DNA of 64,000 bases, taken from positions 186,001-250,000 of the forward strand of contig NZ_SJPH01000003.1 of assembly GCF_007859815.1 (NCBI RefSeq), given 5' to 3'. The notes under the pieces are model-generated. The model saw only the letters and a list, made by a program, of their open reading frames with translations, was not told the DNA's origin and ran no database searches. Each line of letters starts with the position of its first letter. The stretch's first letter is position 1. The translations under genes were made by a program, and so were the position numbers. Below, in pieces: positions 45,532 to 53,771 of this stretch. This stretch comes from Botrimarina hoheduenensis (lineage in GTDB: Bacteria; Planctomycetota; Planctomycetia; Pirellulales; Lacipirellulaceae).

Positions 45532-45852
45532 TCAGCCTTCCGGCGAGGCCGCTGCTTCGGCCTCTAGCTGAGCCTTCTGAGCCGCTCGCATCGCCACCAA
45601 GTCAACCACCTGGCTCTTGGCAACGACCTTCACCAGCTCCCAACGCTTGAGTTTGGAACGGGGCGGGCACTCGATGATCTCCACCGTATCGCCCTCGTGC
45701 GACTCGTTCTGCTCGTCATGCACGTGGCAGACCGTACGACTCTTGACGGTCTTGCCGTACTTCGGGTGGCGCACCTTGCGGTCAATTTCGACACGGCGGC
45801 TCTTGTTCGCTTTGTCGCTCGTGACGACGCCGACGAGTACTTTTTTTGGCAT
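45532..45852 (-). CDS. rpsQ: 30S ribosomal protein S17 with C-terminal extension
   Basis: A 106-residue protein. The core 'LVGVVTSDKANKSRRVEIDR', 'KVRHPKYGKTVKSRTVCHVH', 'NESHEGDTVEIIECPPRSKL' and 'KRWELVKVVAKS' is standard S17 (about 84 residues in E. coli). About 25 extra residues, rich in Ala and Glu, follow ('MRAAQKAQLEAEAAASPEG'). Such acidic/alanine tails recur in this genome's ribosomal proteins (L15, L17). Confidence 0.97.
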   Translation of the reverse strand: MPKKVLVGVVTSDKANKSRRVEIDRKVRHPKYGKTVKSRTVCHVHDEQNESHEGDTVEIIECPPRSKLKRWELVKVVAKSQVVDLVAMRAAQKAQLEAEAAASPEG

Positions 45853-45998
45853 GGAAGCTAAGTGGCTGGTTGAGGCGGGCCGAGTGGCGGCGGTCGCTTC
45901 GCTGTTGGTTTTTGGTACGGCAGGTGACCAAATGGCCGGTTCGCCGGCTCGCTTATCTTGTTCTGTACTTCGTGAAGATTATCGCTCTCGGGAACTGC

Positions 45999-46211
45999 TT
46001 ACTTCGTTGCCGCGGCAGCCGCGATTACCCGCTCCGTTTGCAGCGTCTTGACGCGGGCGATCATCCGACGATTGCGGCGGAGCTCGCTCGGGCTGTCAAG
46101 CTTCTCGGTCTGGGCCTGCACGCGCAGACGGAACAGGTTCTCAGCGGCTTCTTTCGCCGTGAGCTCAAGCTGCTCGTCGCTCATCTCGCGTAGTTCGGTC
46201 AGGTTCGACAT
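45999..46211 (-). CDS. rpmC: 50S ribosomal protein L29
   Basis: A 70-residue two-helix protein near the exit tunnel. 'LTELREMSDEQLELTAKEAA', 'ENLFRLRVQAQTEKLDSPSE' and 'LRRNRRMIARVKTLQTER' give the family pattern. A short Ala-rich end ('IAAAAATK') closes it. It lies between rplP and rpsQ as usual. Confidence 0.97.
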   Translation of the reverse strand: MSNLTELREMSDEQLELTAKEAAENLFRLRVQAQTEKLDSPSELRRNRRMIARVKTLQTERVIAAAAATK

Positions 46212-46261
46212 AGGAGTAACAAAGGGGATTGCAATTCAAATCGGCTGGCAGCAGGCGGCTG

Positions 46262-46678
46262 TCAGAAGTTCTCACGCTTCACAAGCTTTACGCGGATCGG
46301 CATCTTGTGAGCCAACCGGGCGAAGCAGACCTTGGCGGCCTCCTCCGAGATACCGGTGACTTCGTACAAGATCGTGCCAGGCTTAACGACGGCTGCCCAG
46401 AAGTCCGGTTCACCCTTGCCCTTACCCATCCGGGTTTCGAGCGGAATCGAGGTGACCGACTTGTCTGGGAAGACGCGGATATAAAGCCGGCCCTCACCAC
46501 GCACGTACTGCTGCGCCGCGATACGCCCCGCTTCGATCGTCTGCGTGCTAACCCAGCCGCCCTCAAGCGCCTGCAAGCCGTACTCGCCGAAGATCACACG
46601 GTTACCGCGTGTCGCATTACCTTTTATACGACCTCTTTGGCTTTTTCGGTGCTTGACTCTCTTGGGCATCAACGCCAT
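46262..46678 (-). CDS. rplP: 50S ribosomal protein L16
   Basis: A 138-residue protein that helps place tRNA in the A site. '[20 protein letters not shown]', '[20 protein letters not shown]', '[20 protein letters not shown]', '[20 protein letters not shown]' and the end 'KMPIRVKLV' all match. The start ATG at 46678 gives MALMPKRV; an ATG at 46669 is also possible. Its first 62 nt lie inside the 3' end of rpsC in another frame, which is unusual because both proteins need that stretch. Confidence 0.98.
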   Translation of the reverse strand: MALMPKRVKHRKSQRGRIKGNATRGNRVIFGEYGLQALEGGWVSTQTIEAGRIAAQQYVRGEGRLYIRVFPDKSVTSIPLETRMGKGKGEPDFWAAVVKPGTILYEVTGISEEAAKVCFARLAHKMPIRVKLVKRENF

Positions 46679-47312
46679 CGGACTGCTCCTGGTACTCGCC
46701 CTGATTGATCCACACCTGGATGCCGATGTGGCCCTGCGGTGTCTTTGCTTCTACAAAACCGTAATCGATCTTTGCACGAAGTGTGCTCAGCGGGATCGAA
46801 CCCGCGATCTGCTTTTCTCGACGGGCCATTTCGGCACCGCCCAAGCGGCCGGCCATCTGCACCTTGATGCCCTTGGCCCCCGCTTCCATGGTCTGCTCGA
46901 GGGCCCGCTTGATCGTGCGGCGGAAGGCCGCACGTTTGGCGAGCTGCTCGGCGATATCCTCGGCCACCAAGTGAGCCTGCAGCTCGGGGCGACCGACCTC
47001 TTCAACCTTGATGTTCACCCGCCGACCGATCAGCGCCTGCAACTCATCTTGCAGCTGCTCAACCTGCGTGCCCTTGCGGCCAAGAATCACTCCGGGGCGA
47101 GCGGCCATGACGACCACACGCACCTCGTCGCGGGTCCGCTCGATCTCGACCGAGGGGATACCGGCTGACTTGTACTTCTTGGTAACGAAATCGCGGATCT
47201 TCTTGTCCTCGACAAGCAGCTCGGCGAACTCTCGCTTCGGTGCGTACCAACGGCTCTTCCAGTCGAGCATGATGCCCGTGCGGAAGCCGATCGGATTGAC
47301 CTTTTGACCCAT
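46617..47312 (-). CDS. rpsC: 30S ribosomal protein S3
   Basis: A 231-residue protein of the mRNA entry channel. The ATG at 47312 gives 'MGQKVNPIGFRTGIMLDWKS'; an upstream frame extension overlaps rplV and was rejected. The KH domain includes 'VVMAARPGVILGRKGTQVEQ'. The C-terminal domain has 'GCKGIKV'-like 'AKGIKVQMAGRLGGAEMARR' and 'HIGIQVWINQGEY'. The last about 20 residues ('[20 protein letters not shown]') are encoded by the same DNA as the start of rplP in another frame. The usual end would be soon after VWINQGE. Confidence 0.98.
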   Translation of the reverse strand: MGQKVNPIGFRTGIMLDWKSRWYAPKREFAELLVEDKKIRDFVTKKYKSAGIPSVEIERTRDEVRVVVMAARPGVILGRKGTQVEQLQDELQALIGRRVNIKVEEVGRPELQAHLVAEDIAEQLAKRAAFRRTIKRALEQTMEAGAKGIKVQMAGRLGGAEMARREKQIAGSIPLSTLRAKIDYGFVEAKTPQGHIGIQVWINQGEYQEQSDGVDAQESQAPKKPKRSYKR

Positions 47313-47412
47313 GGTGAGTTTTAGAGGCGGTGTCGGGGGGATGGTTACTTGCTGGCAGTGTCGATCAAGCGGCTCTTGGCAGACGCGGTGCGGACCGCGA
47401 AGCAATCGCTGA

Positions 47413-47739
47413 CTACTCAACCGCCACACTGATGTGAGCGAATCGCTTCTTGATAACGTGCGCCATACCACGCGAACGGGGACGCACACGCTTGAACATT
47501 GGGCCGCCATCGACTTTCACTTCGATGACCTTCAGGCCTCCGCGATTGGGGGCACCGCGGTCTTCGGCGTTGGAGAACGCACTCTTGATAACCTTCTCCA
47601 GCATCCGCGCCCCGCGGTGCGGCTGGAAGCGAAGGATCGCCAGGGCGTCATCGACACGCTTGCCACGCACCAGATCCGCCAGCGGGCGAACCTTAGTAGC
47701 GCTGATTCGGGCGTGCTTGTGAGTTGCTCGATAAGCCAT
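47413..47739 (-). CDS. rplV: 50S ribosomal protein L22
   Basis: A 108-residue protein whose loop reaches into the exit tunnel. 'KHARISATKVRPLADLVRGK', 'ALAILRFQPHRGARMLEKVI', 'KSAFSNAEDRGAPNRGGLKV', 'FKRVRPRSRGMAHVIKKRFA' and 'HISVAVE' are all typical. It follows rpsS by 141 bp. Confidence 0.98.
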   Translation of the reverse strand: MAYRATHKHARISATKVRPLADLVRGKRVDDALAILRFQPHRGARMLEKVIKSAFSNAEDRGAPNRGGLKVIEVKVDGGPMFKRVRPRSRGMAHVIKKRFAHISVAVE

Positions 47740-47880
47740 TGTGGAGGCTGTAGGCTGGAGGCAGAAATGCGAGGTTGGCTCGGTGGTCTCCGCTCAGCTG
47801 ACGCCCTGCTCCTCGATGGTTTGTTGAAACTGTGTGACTTGCTTGACGATACCTAAGGCCTGCCTGGTAACGCCTGAAAT

Positions 47881-48150
47881 TTACTTCTTGCCCTTGCCAC
47901 CGTGGCCGCGGAAGCTGCGTGTCGGTGAAAACTCGCCCAGCTTATGGCCAACCATATCTTCGGTGACGAAAACCTTTAAGTGCTGCTTGCCGTTGTAAAC
48001 CATAAAGGTGTGGCCCACGAACTCGGGCACAATCGTGCACGCACGAGACCAGGTCGTGATCGGGTTCTTCGTGCCCGCTTCGTTCTGCTTCTCCACCTTA
48101 AGGTAGAGCTTAGGAACGACGTAGGGCCCTTTCTTGGTCGAACGACTCAT
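47881..48150 (-). CDS. rpsS: 30S ribosomal protein S19
   Basis: An 89-residue protein of the 30S head. '[20 protein letters not shown]', '[20 protein letters not shown]' appears as '[20 protein letters not shown]', then '[20 protein letters not shown]' and '[19 protein letters not shown]'. Normal length and order (after rplB). Confidence 0.99.
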   Translation of the reverse strand: MSRSTKKGPYVVPKLYLKVEKQNEAGTKNPITTWSRACTIVPEFVGHTFMVYNGKQHLKVFVTEDMVGHKLGEFSPTRSFRGHGGKGKK

Positions 48151-48248
48151 GACTTAACGGCTAACGTGCTTGGTGTCGTAAGCCTGTCGCGGCAAGACTC
48201 GCTGCCCTGTGCGACAAGACGGTTGTTTGCTTCTTGATTAACGCGATT

Positions 48249-49112
48249 CTACTTCTTAACCAGCTTTTGAACGCCGTAACGGCGGCTCTTGCGGCGACGC
48301 ACGATGGCGGCGTTCGAGGGCTTGCGACGCTGACGCGTCATGCCGCCCTTGGCGCTCTTGCCAGTCGGGCTAACCGGGTGACGACCACCCTTGGTGCGAC
48401 CCTCACCACCACCGTGCGGGTGGTCGATCGGGTTCATCGCCGTGCCACGAACGTGCGGGCGACGGCCCATCCAACGCTTGCGACCAGCCTTGCCCAGTTC
48501 GATGGCGCTGTGATCAGGATTGCTCGTCGTGCCCACCACCGCCCGACAGGCGACCGGGACACGCCGAATCTCGCCGCTGGGCAGCGAAAGCTGAGCCCAA
48601 CCCGCCTCGCGGGCCATCAGCGTGGCGCTCGTGCCGGCACTGCGGCACAGAACCGCACCGCGCCCAGGACGCAGCTCAACATTATGAATCTGTGTGGCTA
48701 GCGGGATCTTCGACATCGGCAGGCAGTTGCCCACCTTGGCCTCAGCATGCTCGCCGCTCATCAGTCCGTCGCCCTGCTTCAGGCCGTCCGGGGCGATGAT
48801 GTAACGCTTCTCGCCGTCCTCGTAAACCAGCAGCGCGATCCGCGCCGAACGGTTGGGATCGTACTGGATCGAATCCACGACGGCCGGCATGCCGTCCTTG
48901 TTACGACGGAAATCGATCAAGCGATACCGACGCTTGTGACCGCCGCCACGGTGCCGGCAGGTGATCTTACCCTGATTGTTGCGTCCACCCGTCTTGGTGA
49001 TCGGACGCAACAAGCTCTTCTCGGGCTTCGCGCCCGGCGTGAGCTCTTTGAAGTCGCTCACCGACGCATTGCGACGGCCGGCAGACGTTGGCTTGTATTT
49101 GCGGATGCCCAT
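48249..49112 (-). CDS. rplB: 50S ribosomal protein L2
   Basis: A 287-residue protein required for peptidyl-transferase activity and subunit joining. '[20 protein letters not shown]', '[20 protein letters not shown]', '[20 protein letters not shown]', '[20 protein letters not shown]', '[20 protein letters not shown]' and '[20 protein letters not shown]' (with the essential His) are all present. Slightly longer than E. coli L2 (273). Confidence 0.99.
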   Translation of the reverse strand: MGIRKYKPTSAGRRNASVSDFKELTPGAKPEKSLLRPITKTGGRNNQGKITCRHRGGGHKRRYRLIDFRRNKDGMPAVVDSIQYDPNRSARIALLVYEDGEKRYIIAPDGLKQGDGLMSGEHAEAKVGNCLPMSKIPLATQIHNVELRPGRGAVLCRSAGTSATLMAREAGWAQLSLPSGEIRRVPVACRAVVGTTSNPDHSAIELGKAGRKRWMGRRPHVRGTAMNPIDHPHGGGEGRTKGGRHPVSPTGKSAKGGMTRQRRKPSNAAIVRRRKSRRYGVQKLVKK

Positions 49113-49189
49113 GGCAGCTAGCTATTTATTACGGTCAGCGGTCGAACGTGCCGCAAAACAAATCTGCGGCGGGTCGTACGGCGAACGGC

Positions 49190-49504
49190 TTAGAAGAAAT
49201 CGATTCGTGAGTCTTCGTGCAGGGTGACGATCGCCTTCTTCCAGTCAGCGGTGTGGCTGAAACCGAACTTGGTTCGGCGCGGCTTGCCCTTGCGATTCTG
49301 CGTCGCAACCTTCTCAACTTTCACGTTGAACAGCGTCTCAACCGCTTGTCGCACATCTTGCTTGGTGGCGAGTCGGCTGATCTGAAACGTGTAAGCGTTC
49401 GAGCGGGTTGAACGATGCACGCCCTTCTCGGTCACCAACGGCTTGATGATGACCTGATGCGGCTCGAGCGTGAGCGAAGTTTTTTGGGGGTAGTGGCGTG
49501 GCAT
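49190..49504 (-). CDS. rplW: 50S ribosomal protein L23
   Basis: A 104-residue exit-tunnel protein that docks trigger factor and SRP. 'LEPHQVIIKPLVTEKGVHRS', 'NAYTFQISRLATKQDVRQAV', 'ETLFNVKVEKVATQNRKGKP' fit. The end 'KKAIVTLHEDSRIDFF' is standard. Lies between rplD and rplB. Confidence 0.97.
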   Translation of the reverse strand: MPRHYPQKTSLTLEPHQVIIKPLVTEKGVHRSTRSNAYTFQISRLATKQDVRQAVETLFNVKVEKVATQNRKGKPRRTKFGFSHTADWKKAIVTLHEDSRIDFF

Positions 49505-49556
49505 GCTTACGACAGGCGGTTAACGGCGAGCGAGCTTCCGGCTTCTAGCAGCGTTC

Positions 49557-50207
49557 TCAGGCGTCGGCGGTCTTCGGCTTCGCTGCGGCACTCGCCTTCA
49601 GGGCGTCGAGCGCGGCCTTCGTTACCAGAACGCGACGGGCAGCGAGCAGGCTCAGAGCGTTCAAATCCGCCGCAGGCGATACATCCACCTTTTGAATGTT
49701 GCGTGCTGACTTGTAGACGTTGACATCCAGCCCGTTGGTCGCGACGAGCAGCGAAGCACCGTCACAACCGAGGTTCTTGATGAGCAACGCCATGTCGCTC
49801 GTCTTGGGTGCGTCGAACTTCATATCGTCAATGATCACCAACTCGTTGTCACGCACCTTTGAGGCGAAGGCCATGCGGGTCGCGAGGCGGAGCGCTTTCT
49901 TGGGCATGCGGTAGGAGTAATCACGCGGGCTGATGGCGTGGATATGACCACCACCGCGCCGTACACCCGACCGCTTATGCCCGGCACGGGCGTTACCCGT
50001 ACCCTTCTGGCGATACATCTTCTTCCGCGAACCTGAGACCTCGGCACGGGTCTTGGTCTTGTGCGTTCCCTGCCGCTGATTGGCCTGGTACATCACCACG
50101 GCGTCGTGCAACAGCTGCTTATTGATCGACGGCGCAAAGTCGGTCGGCTCGACATCGTACGTGCCGACCTTATTGCCTTTGCGATCGTGGATTGTGAGTT
50201 TTGGCAT
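49557..50207 (-). CDS. rplD: 50S ribosomal protein L4
   Basis: A 216-residue protein that, in E. coli, represses the S10 operon. 'HDAVVMYQANQRQGTHKTKT', 'RAEVSGSRKKMYRQKGTGNA', 'RAGHKRSGVRRGGGHIHAIS' and 'PRDYSYRMPKKALRLATRMA' form the long tunnel-lining loop region. 'AADLNALSLLAARRVLVTKA' ends the core; a short Ala/Lys tail follows. Confidence 0.98.
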   Translation of the reverse strand: MPKLTIHDRKGNKVGTYDVEPTDFAPSINKQLLHDAVVMYQANQRQGTHKTKTRAEVSGSRKKMYRQKGTGNARAGHKRSGVRRGGGHIHAISPRDYSYRMPKKALRLATRMAFASKVRDNELVIIDDMKFDAPKTSDMALLIKNLGCDGASLLVATNGLDVNVYKSARNIQKVDVSPAADLNALSLLAARRVLVTKAALDALKASAAAKPKTADA

Positions 50208-50270
50208 GAGAGCGTTAGATCGTTAGTCGTTCGCGAGTGGTTGGCAATTGCCCCGTCATCGCGGCTTGAT

Positions 50271-51005
50271 TTATTTAAGCTTGTTCGTTGTGCGGACAAC
50301 CACCAGACCACCATTCGGCCCCGGCACCGCCCCGTTGAGCACGAGCAGGTTGTTCTCAACATCAATGCTGACCAGACGCTGATTGCGGACGGTCGTTTTG
50401 ACGTTGCCATACTGGCCCGGCATGCTGACGCCCTTCATCACGCGACTCGGGTACGCACTGCAACCGGTGCCGCCCAAGTGACGATGGCACTTCTTAACGC
50501 CGTGCGTGGCACGCTGACCGGCAAAGTTGTGCCGCTTCATGGCACCCGAGAAGCCGCGACCCTTGCTCGTGGCGGTCACATCGACACGCAAAACGTCAGC
50601 AAAGGAGTCCACTTTCACCTCGCCGCCGACTTCCACGCCGCCATTAAAGCTACCTGCGGCAGTAGGAAACTCGCGGATAAACCGCTTCGGCTCGCAGCCC
50701 GCCTTGGCAGGCAACTCCACACCGGCAGCCGTACGCGACTTGACACGCTTACTGTCTAGCTTGGCCACGTGCCCCCGCTCAGAACGCGAGGCACGCCGAC
50801 GGGCCTTATCGAGATAACCAACCTGAACGGCTTCGTAGCCGTCGCGGTCGAGGGTCTTCACCTGCAGCACACGGCAAGGACCCGCCTGAATCACCGTGAC
50901 CGGAACCGCTTCGCCCGCTTCATTGTACACCTGCGTCATCCCGACCTTGCGGCCCAGGATTCCCGCGAGCGGAGCGTTGGCGTTTTTATTGGCGTCTGCT
51001 GCCAT
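50271..51005 (-). CDS. rplC: 50S ribosomal protein L3
   Basis: A 244-residue protein near the peptidyl-transferase centre. The ATG at 51005 was chosen; it gives an Asn/Ala-rich leader of about 14 residues before 'LAGILGRKVGMTQVYNEAGE'. 'FADVLRVDVTATSKGRGFSG', 'AMKRHNFAGQRATHGVKKCH', 'RVMKGVSMPGQYGNVKTTVR' and 'NNLLVLNGAVPGPNGGLVVV' match the family. Confidence 0.98.
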   Translation of the reverse strand: MAADANKNANAPLAGILGRKVGMTQVYNEAGEAVPVTVIQAGPCRVLQVKTLDRDGYEAVQVGYLDKARRRASRSERGHVAKLDSKRVKSRTAAGVELPAKAGCEPKRFIREFPTAAGSFNGGVEVGGEVKVDSFADVLRVDVTATSKGRGFSGAMKRHNFAGQRATHGVKKCHRHLGGTGCSAYPSRVMKGVSMPGQYGNVKTTVRNQRLVSIDVENNLLVLNGAVPGPNGGLVVVRTTNKLK

Positions 51006-51358
51006 GGCTTCGGTACTCTTGCTAACCGCCCGCCCGCAACTTGCGGAAACTAGCCTCGCCGCAAGGCGGAAGACTAATCCAGGAGCCAAAGCTCCAAGGC
51101 GCATCGGCGGCTTAGTGGGTGATTCGGCTTGCTCGCCAGGAGACTCGCGACCCCCTCCCGCCGGAGCGGAAGGGCATGCTTCGCGGCTTACCTAAACGAA
51201 CTTCCGGACATGAATTAAACAATCTTCAGGACAGGCCAGCGATCCGCAGCCACCCGCAAGGAGGCCGCCACCAACGCCGTAAGTCGTTCAAAAGCAACAA
51301 CTTAGGCAATGCAGCCAGCCCCACCGCGGGACTCGCCGAGACGCTTAGCAAATGACTA
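51006..51358. other. Long spacer between rpsJ and rplC
   Basis: A 353-bp gap inside a pair that is normally separated by tens of bases. No gene is supported. It may hold a promoter or a leader that controls rplC onward; I see no clear terminator. Confidence 0.5.
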
Positions 51359-51688
51359 TCAGCCGGCGGTAGCCTTGATCTTGATATCAACGCCGGCCGG
51401 CAGGCTCAGCTTGTTCAGCGCTTCAATCGTCTTGGCTGTCGCCTCGACGATATCAATCAGCCGCTTGTGCGTGCGGATCTCGAATTGCTGACGCGACTTC
51501 TTATCGATATGCGGGCCACGCAGGACGGTGTACCGCTCAATTCGTGAGGGAAGCGGAATCGGCCCGTGAACGACGGAATTGGTCCGCTTGGCGGTGTCTA
51601 CGATCTCTGCGGCGCTCTGATCGAGCACCGAGTGGTCGTAGGCCTCCATACGGATGCGAATCACTTCGGACGCCACGGCCTGCCTCAT
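51359..51688 (-). CDS. rpsJ: 30S ribosomal protein S10
   Basis: A 109-residue protein of the 30S head and transcription antitermination complex (NusE). The ATG at 51688 gives '[20 protein letters not shown]', about 6 residues longer than usual. '[20 protein letters not shown]', '[20 protein letters not shown]', '[20 protein letters not shown]' and '[13 protein letters not shown]' follow. It opens the S10 operon; upstream there is no tuf but divergent surface-protein genes. Confidence 0.98.
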   Translation of the reverse strand: MRQAVASEVIRIRMEAYDHSVLDQSAAEIVDTAKRTNSVVHGPIPLPSRIERYTVLRGPHIDKKSRQQFEIRTHKRLIDIVEATAKTIEALNKLSLPAGVDIKIKATAG

Positions 51689-52109
51689 CACTCTTTTCGC
51701 GTTGCCAACCCACCAAGCCGCGGGGCCGACGATTCGACCCGCTCCCGGTGGACTCTTCCGCACAGCGGAGAATCGCAAAGACTACGAACCCCCGGCGAAA
51801 GTGTCAACGGGCCAAATCGCGATTCCCAGAAAACCGAGCCCCGAACGCTTCCCCTGGGCGTGGTTATCCGGGCTTGCGAAGCGTTTCCGGCCCGGCAGGA
51901 TTCCCTCATGCTTGGACGGGCTCGGGGCCCATCCGGCTCGGAGCCGCCGCGGACGCCACTGAAAGTCTCAGCGGCGGGCAATCGGCCCTCATTGGCCCGA
52001 ACTTCGTTGACTCGCGACTTTGGCACAACTAGCTTGACCGACGTCTGAGCGGTTCGCGATCAAGATGAAGCCCCCGAAAGAGCCCTTCCCCCACAGCCGG
52101 AAGTGCATA
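51689..52109. other. Divergent intergenic region between rpsJ and the dockerin/PEP-CTERM cassette
   Basis: A 421-bp gap that must hold the S10-operon promoter (-) and the promoter of the beta-propeller gene (+). No RNA gene is seen. I did not find a core promoter good enough to call. Confidence 0.5.
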
Positions 52110-53552
52110 ATGCCTAGAATATCTCAACTGCCCACTCTCTGCGGCATCCCCTTCTTTGCCACCTTGGCAGCGGTTGCCCTGCTCCCCGGCAGCGCCTGTT
52201 CCGGCAATCAGCTGCTCAAGCTGACTTCGCCCGACGCGCAGGCCGATCAACTGTTCGGCGTTTCGGTTGCGATCGATAACGGAACCGCCCTGATCGGGGC
52301 CTATGGCGACAGTCAGAACGGACCGTTTGTCGGTGCGGCCCACCTCTTCAACACGGCAACCGGCGCGCCGGTTGCCAAACTGACCCCCGCCGACGGCCAA
52401 TTCTTCGACAACTTCGGCGAGGCGGTCGCGCTCGCCGACGGGTACGCCCTCATTAGCTCGGTCGGGAGTGACGCCAATGGCAGCCTCTCGGGGGCCGCCT
52501 ACCTGTACGACGCTTCTTCGGGGGCTCAGCTCGGCAAACTCTTGCCCGCCGACGGTGCTGCCGACGATCGCTTCGGCCGCTCGGTCGCTGTGGGCGAAGG
52601 CGTAGCGCTCGTCGGTGCCGTGGGAGATGACAGCGGGGCGGGGTCGGCTTATTTGTTTGATCTGTCCCCGCTCGCGCAGCGCACCAAACTCTTACCAACA
52701 GACGGGACCGCCGGCAAAGAATTCGGTACCGCGGTCGCTGTCGGCGGGGGTCGGGCCGTGGTCGGCGCGGTGGGAGACAACGCCTTTGCCGGAGCCGCGT
52801 ACGTGTTTGATCTGACGACCGGCGTGCAACTCGCCAAGCTGGTACCAACCGACGCCACCGCCGGCAGCTTTTTTGGCGGTGCCGTGGCGATCGAAGGCTC
52901 GCTCGCCCTTGTCGGGGCTTGGAAGAACGACGCCAACGGCGTTGATTCCGGGGCGGCTTATCTGTTTGACCTGGATACCGGCTCGCAACTGGCGAAGCTC
53001 ACCCCCGCCGACGGCTTGGCGGGCAACAACTTCGGGCGGAGTGTCGCGCTCGAACAAGGGGTCGCGATCATTGGCTCGCCCGGCTCGGGAAGCGTCGCGC
53101 GCGGAGCGGCCTATCTGTTTGATACCACAACCCTGGCCCAGCTGGCCAAGCTCACTCCCAGCATCGCAGCGGCCGACAACGGCTTTGGCTCGACCGTGGG
53201 GCTCGACGGTGGCTTCGCGATCATCGGTGCCCCCGGCGACAACCAGAACGGTGCCTTTGCTGGTGCCACCTATCTCTTCTCGACCGCTCCAACAATAGGC
53301 GGCGACTTCAACGGCGACCGCAAAGTGGACAACGGTGACCTCAACCTACTGCTCGGCTCATGGGGAAGCAGCACGGTCCCCGCCGCATGGATCAATGGCT
53401 TTGTGGCACCGGTCGATAACGGCGAACTGAACCTGCTGCTGGGCGACTGGGGCTTCGGAGTTAGTACCGCCGTCCCTGAACCGACGGCGGCGTTGCTGCT
53501 CATGACGCTGATCACGCTCTCCCAACTGGTGGGAAACCACTCTCCGCGCTGA
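52110..53552 (+). CDS. Secreted FG-GAP-like seven-repeat beta-propeller protein with dockerin-like repeats and PEP-CTERM-like tail
   Basis: A 480-residue protein. The ATG at 52110 has GGAAG about 7 nt upstream. A signal peptide at about residues 1-30 ends in 'LLPGSACSG'. Seven repeats of roughly 50 residues follow, each with 'FG.(A/S)VA(I/L/V)', 'ALIGA.GD' and 'GAAYLFD..TG.QLAKLTP', which fits a seven-bladed propeller. About residues 395-450 hold two EF-hand/dockerin-like units: 'GDFNGDRKVDNGDLNLLLGS' and 'VDNGELNLLLGDWG'. The end 'VPEPTAALLLMTLITLSQLV' followed by a short basic tail is a PEP-CTERM-like sorting signal. Likely exported and surface-attached; the ligand is unknown. Opposite in strand to the flanking ribosomal genes. 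Confidence 0.87.
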   Translation: MPRISQLPTLCGIPFFATLAAVALLPGSACSGNQLLKLTSPDAQADQLFGVSVAIDNGTALIGAYGDSQNGPFVGAAHLFNTATGAPVAKLTPADGQFFDNFGEAVALADGYALISSVGSDANGSLSGAAYLYDASSGAQLGKLLPADGAADDRFGRSVAVGEGVALVGAVGDDSGAGSAYLFDLSPLAQRTKLLPTDGTAGKEFGTAVAVGGGRAVVGAVGDNAFAGAAYVFDLTTGVQLAKLVPTDATAGSFFGGAVAIEGSLALVGAWKNDANGVDSGAAYLFDLDTGSQLAKLTPADGLAGNNFGRSVALEQGVAIIGSPGSGSVARGAAYLFDTTTLAQLAKLTPSIAAADNGFGSTVGLDGGFAIIGAPGDNQNGAFAGATYLFSTAPTIGGDFNGDRKVDNGDLNLLLGSWGSSTVPAAWINGFVAPVDNGELNLLLGDWGFGVSTAVPEPTAALLLMTLITLSQLVGNHSPR

Positions 53553-53771
53553 GACGCTTCAGCTCCTAACCTTATTGCGCCTATCACCGCGGTCTCGCCG
53601 CAGCGTTCTCATCGCCGAGCGACACTTCTCGCATTGGCTAAACGCGGGCTTGAGTGCTGCGCCGGCGCAGCGCAACCCGTCTTTTCTTGCTTCTGCCGTT
53701 CTCGGCGTGGTATCACGGAGGTTGGCTTGGGGGGGGTTGCTCCTGCCTTAAAAATACTTCCTGGAGAGGCC

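Noticed and set aside
47313-47510. N-terminal extension of S3 upstream of the MGQKVNP start
   Set aside because: The extension overlaps rplV in another frame and has no S3 similarity.
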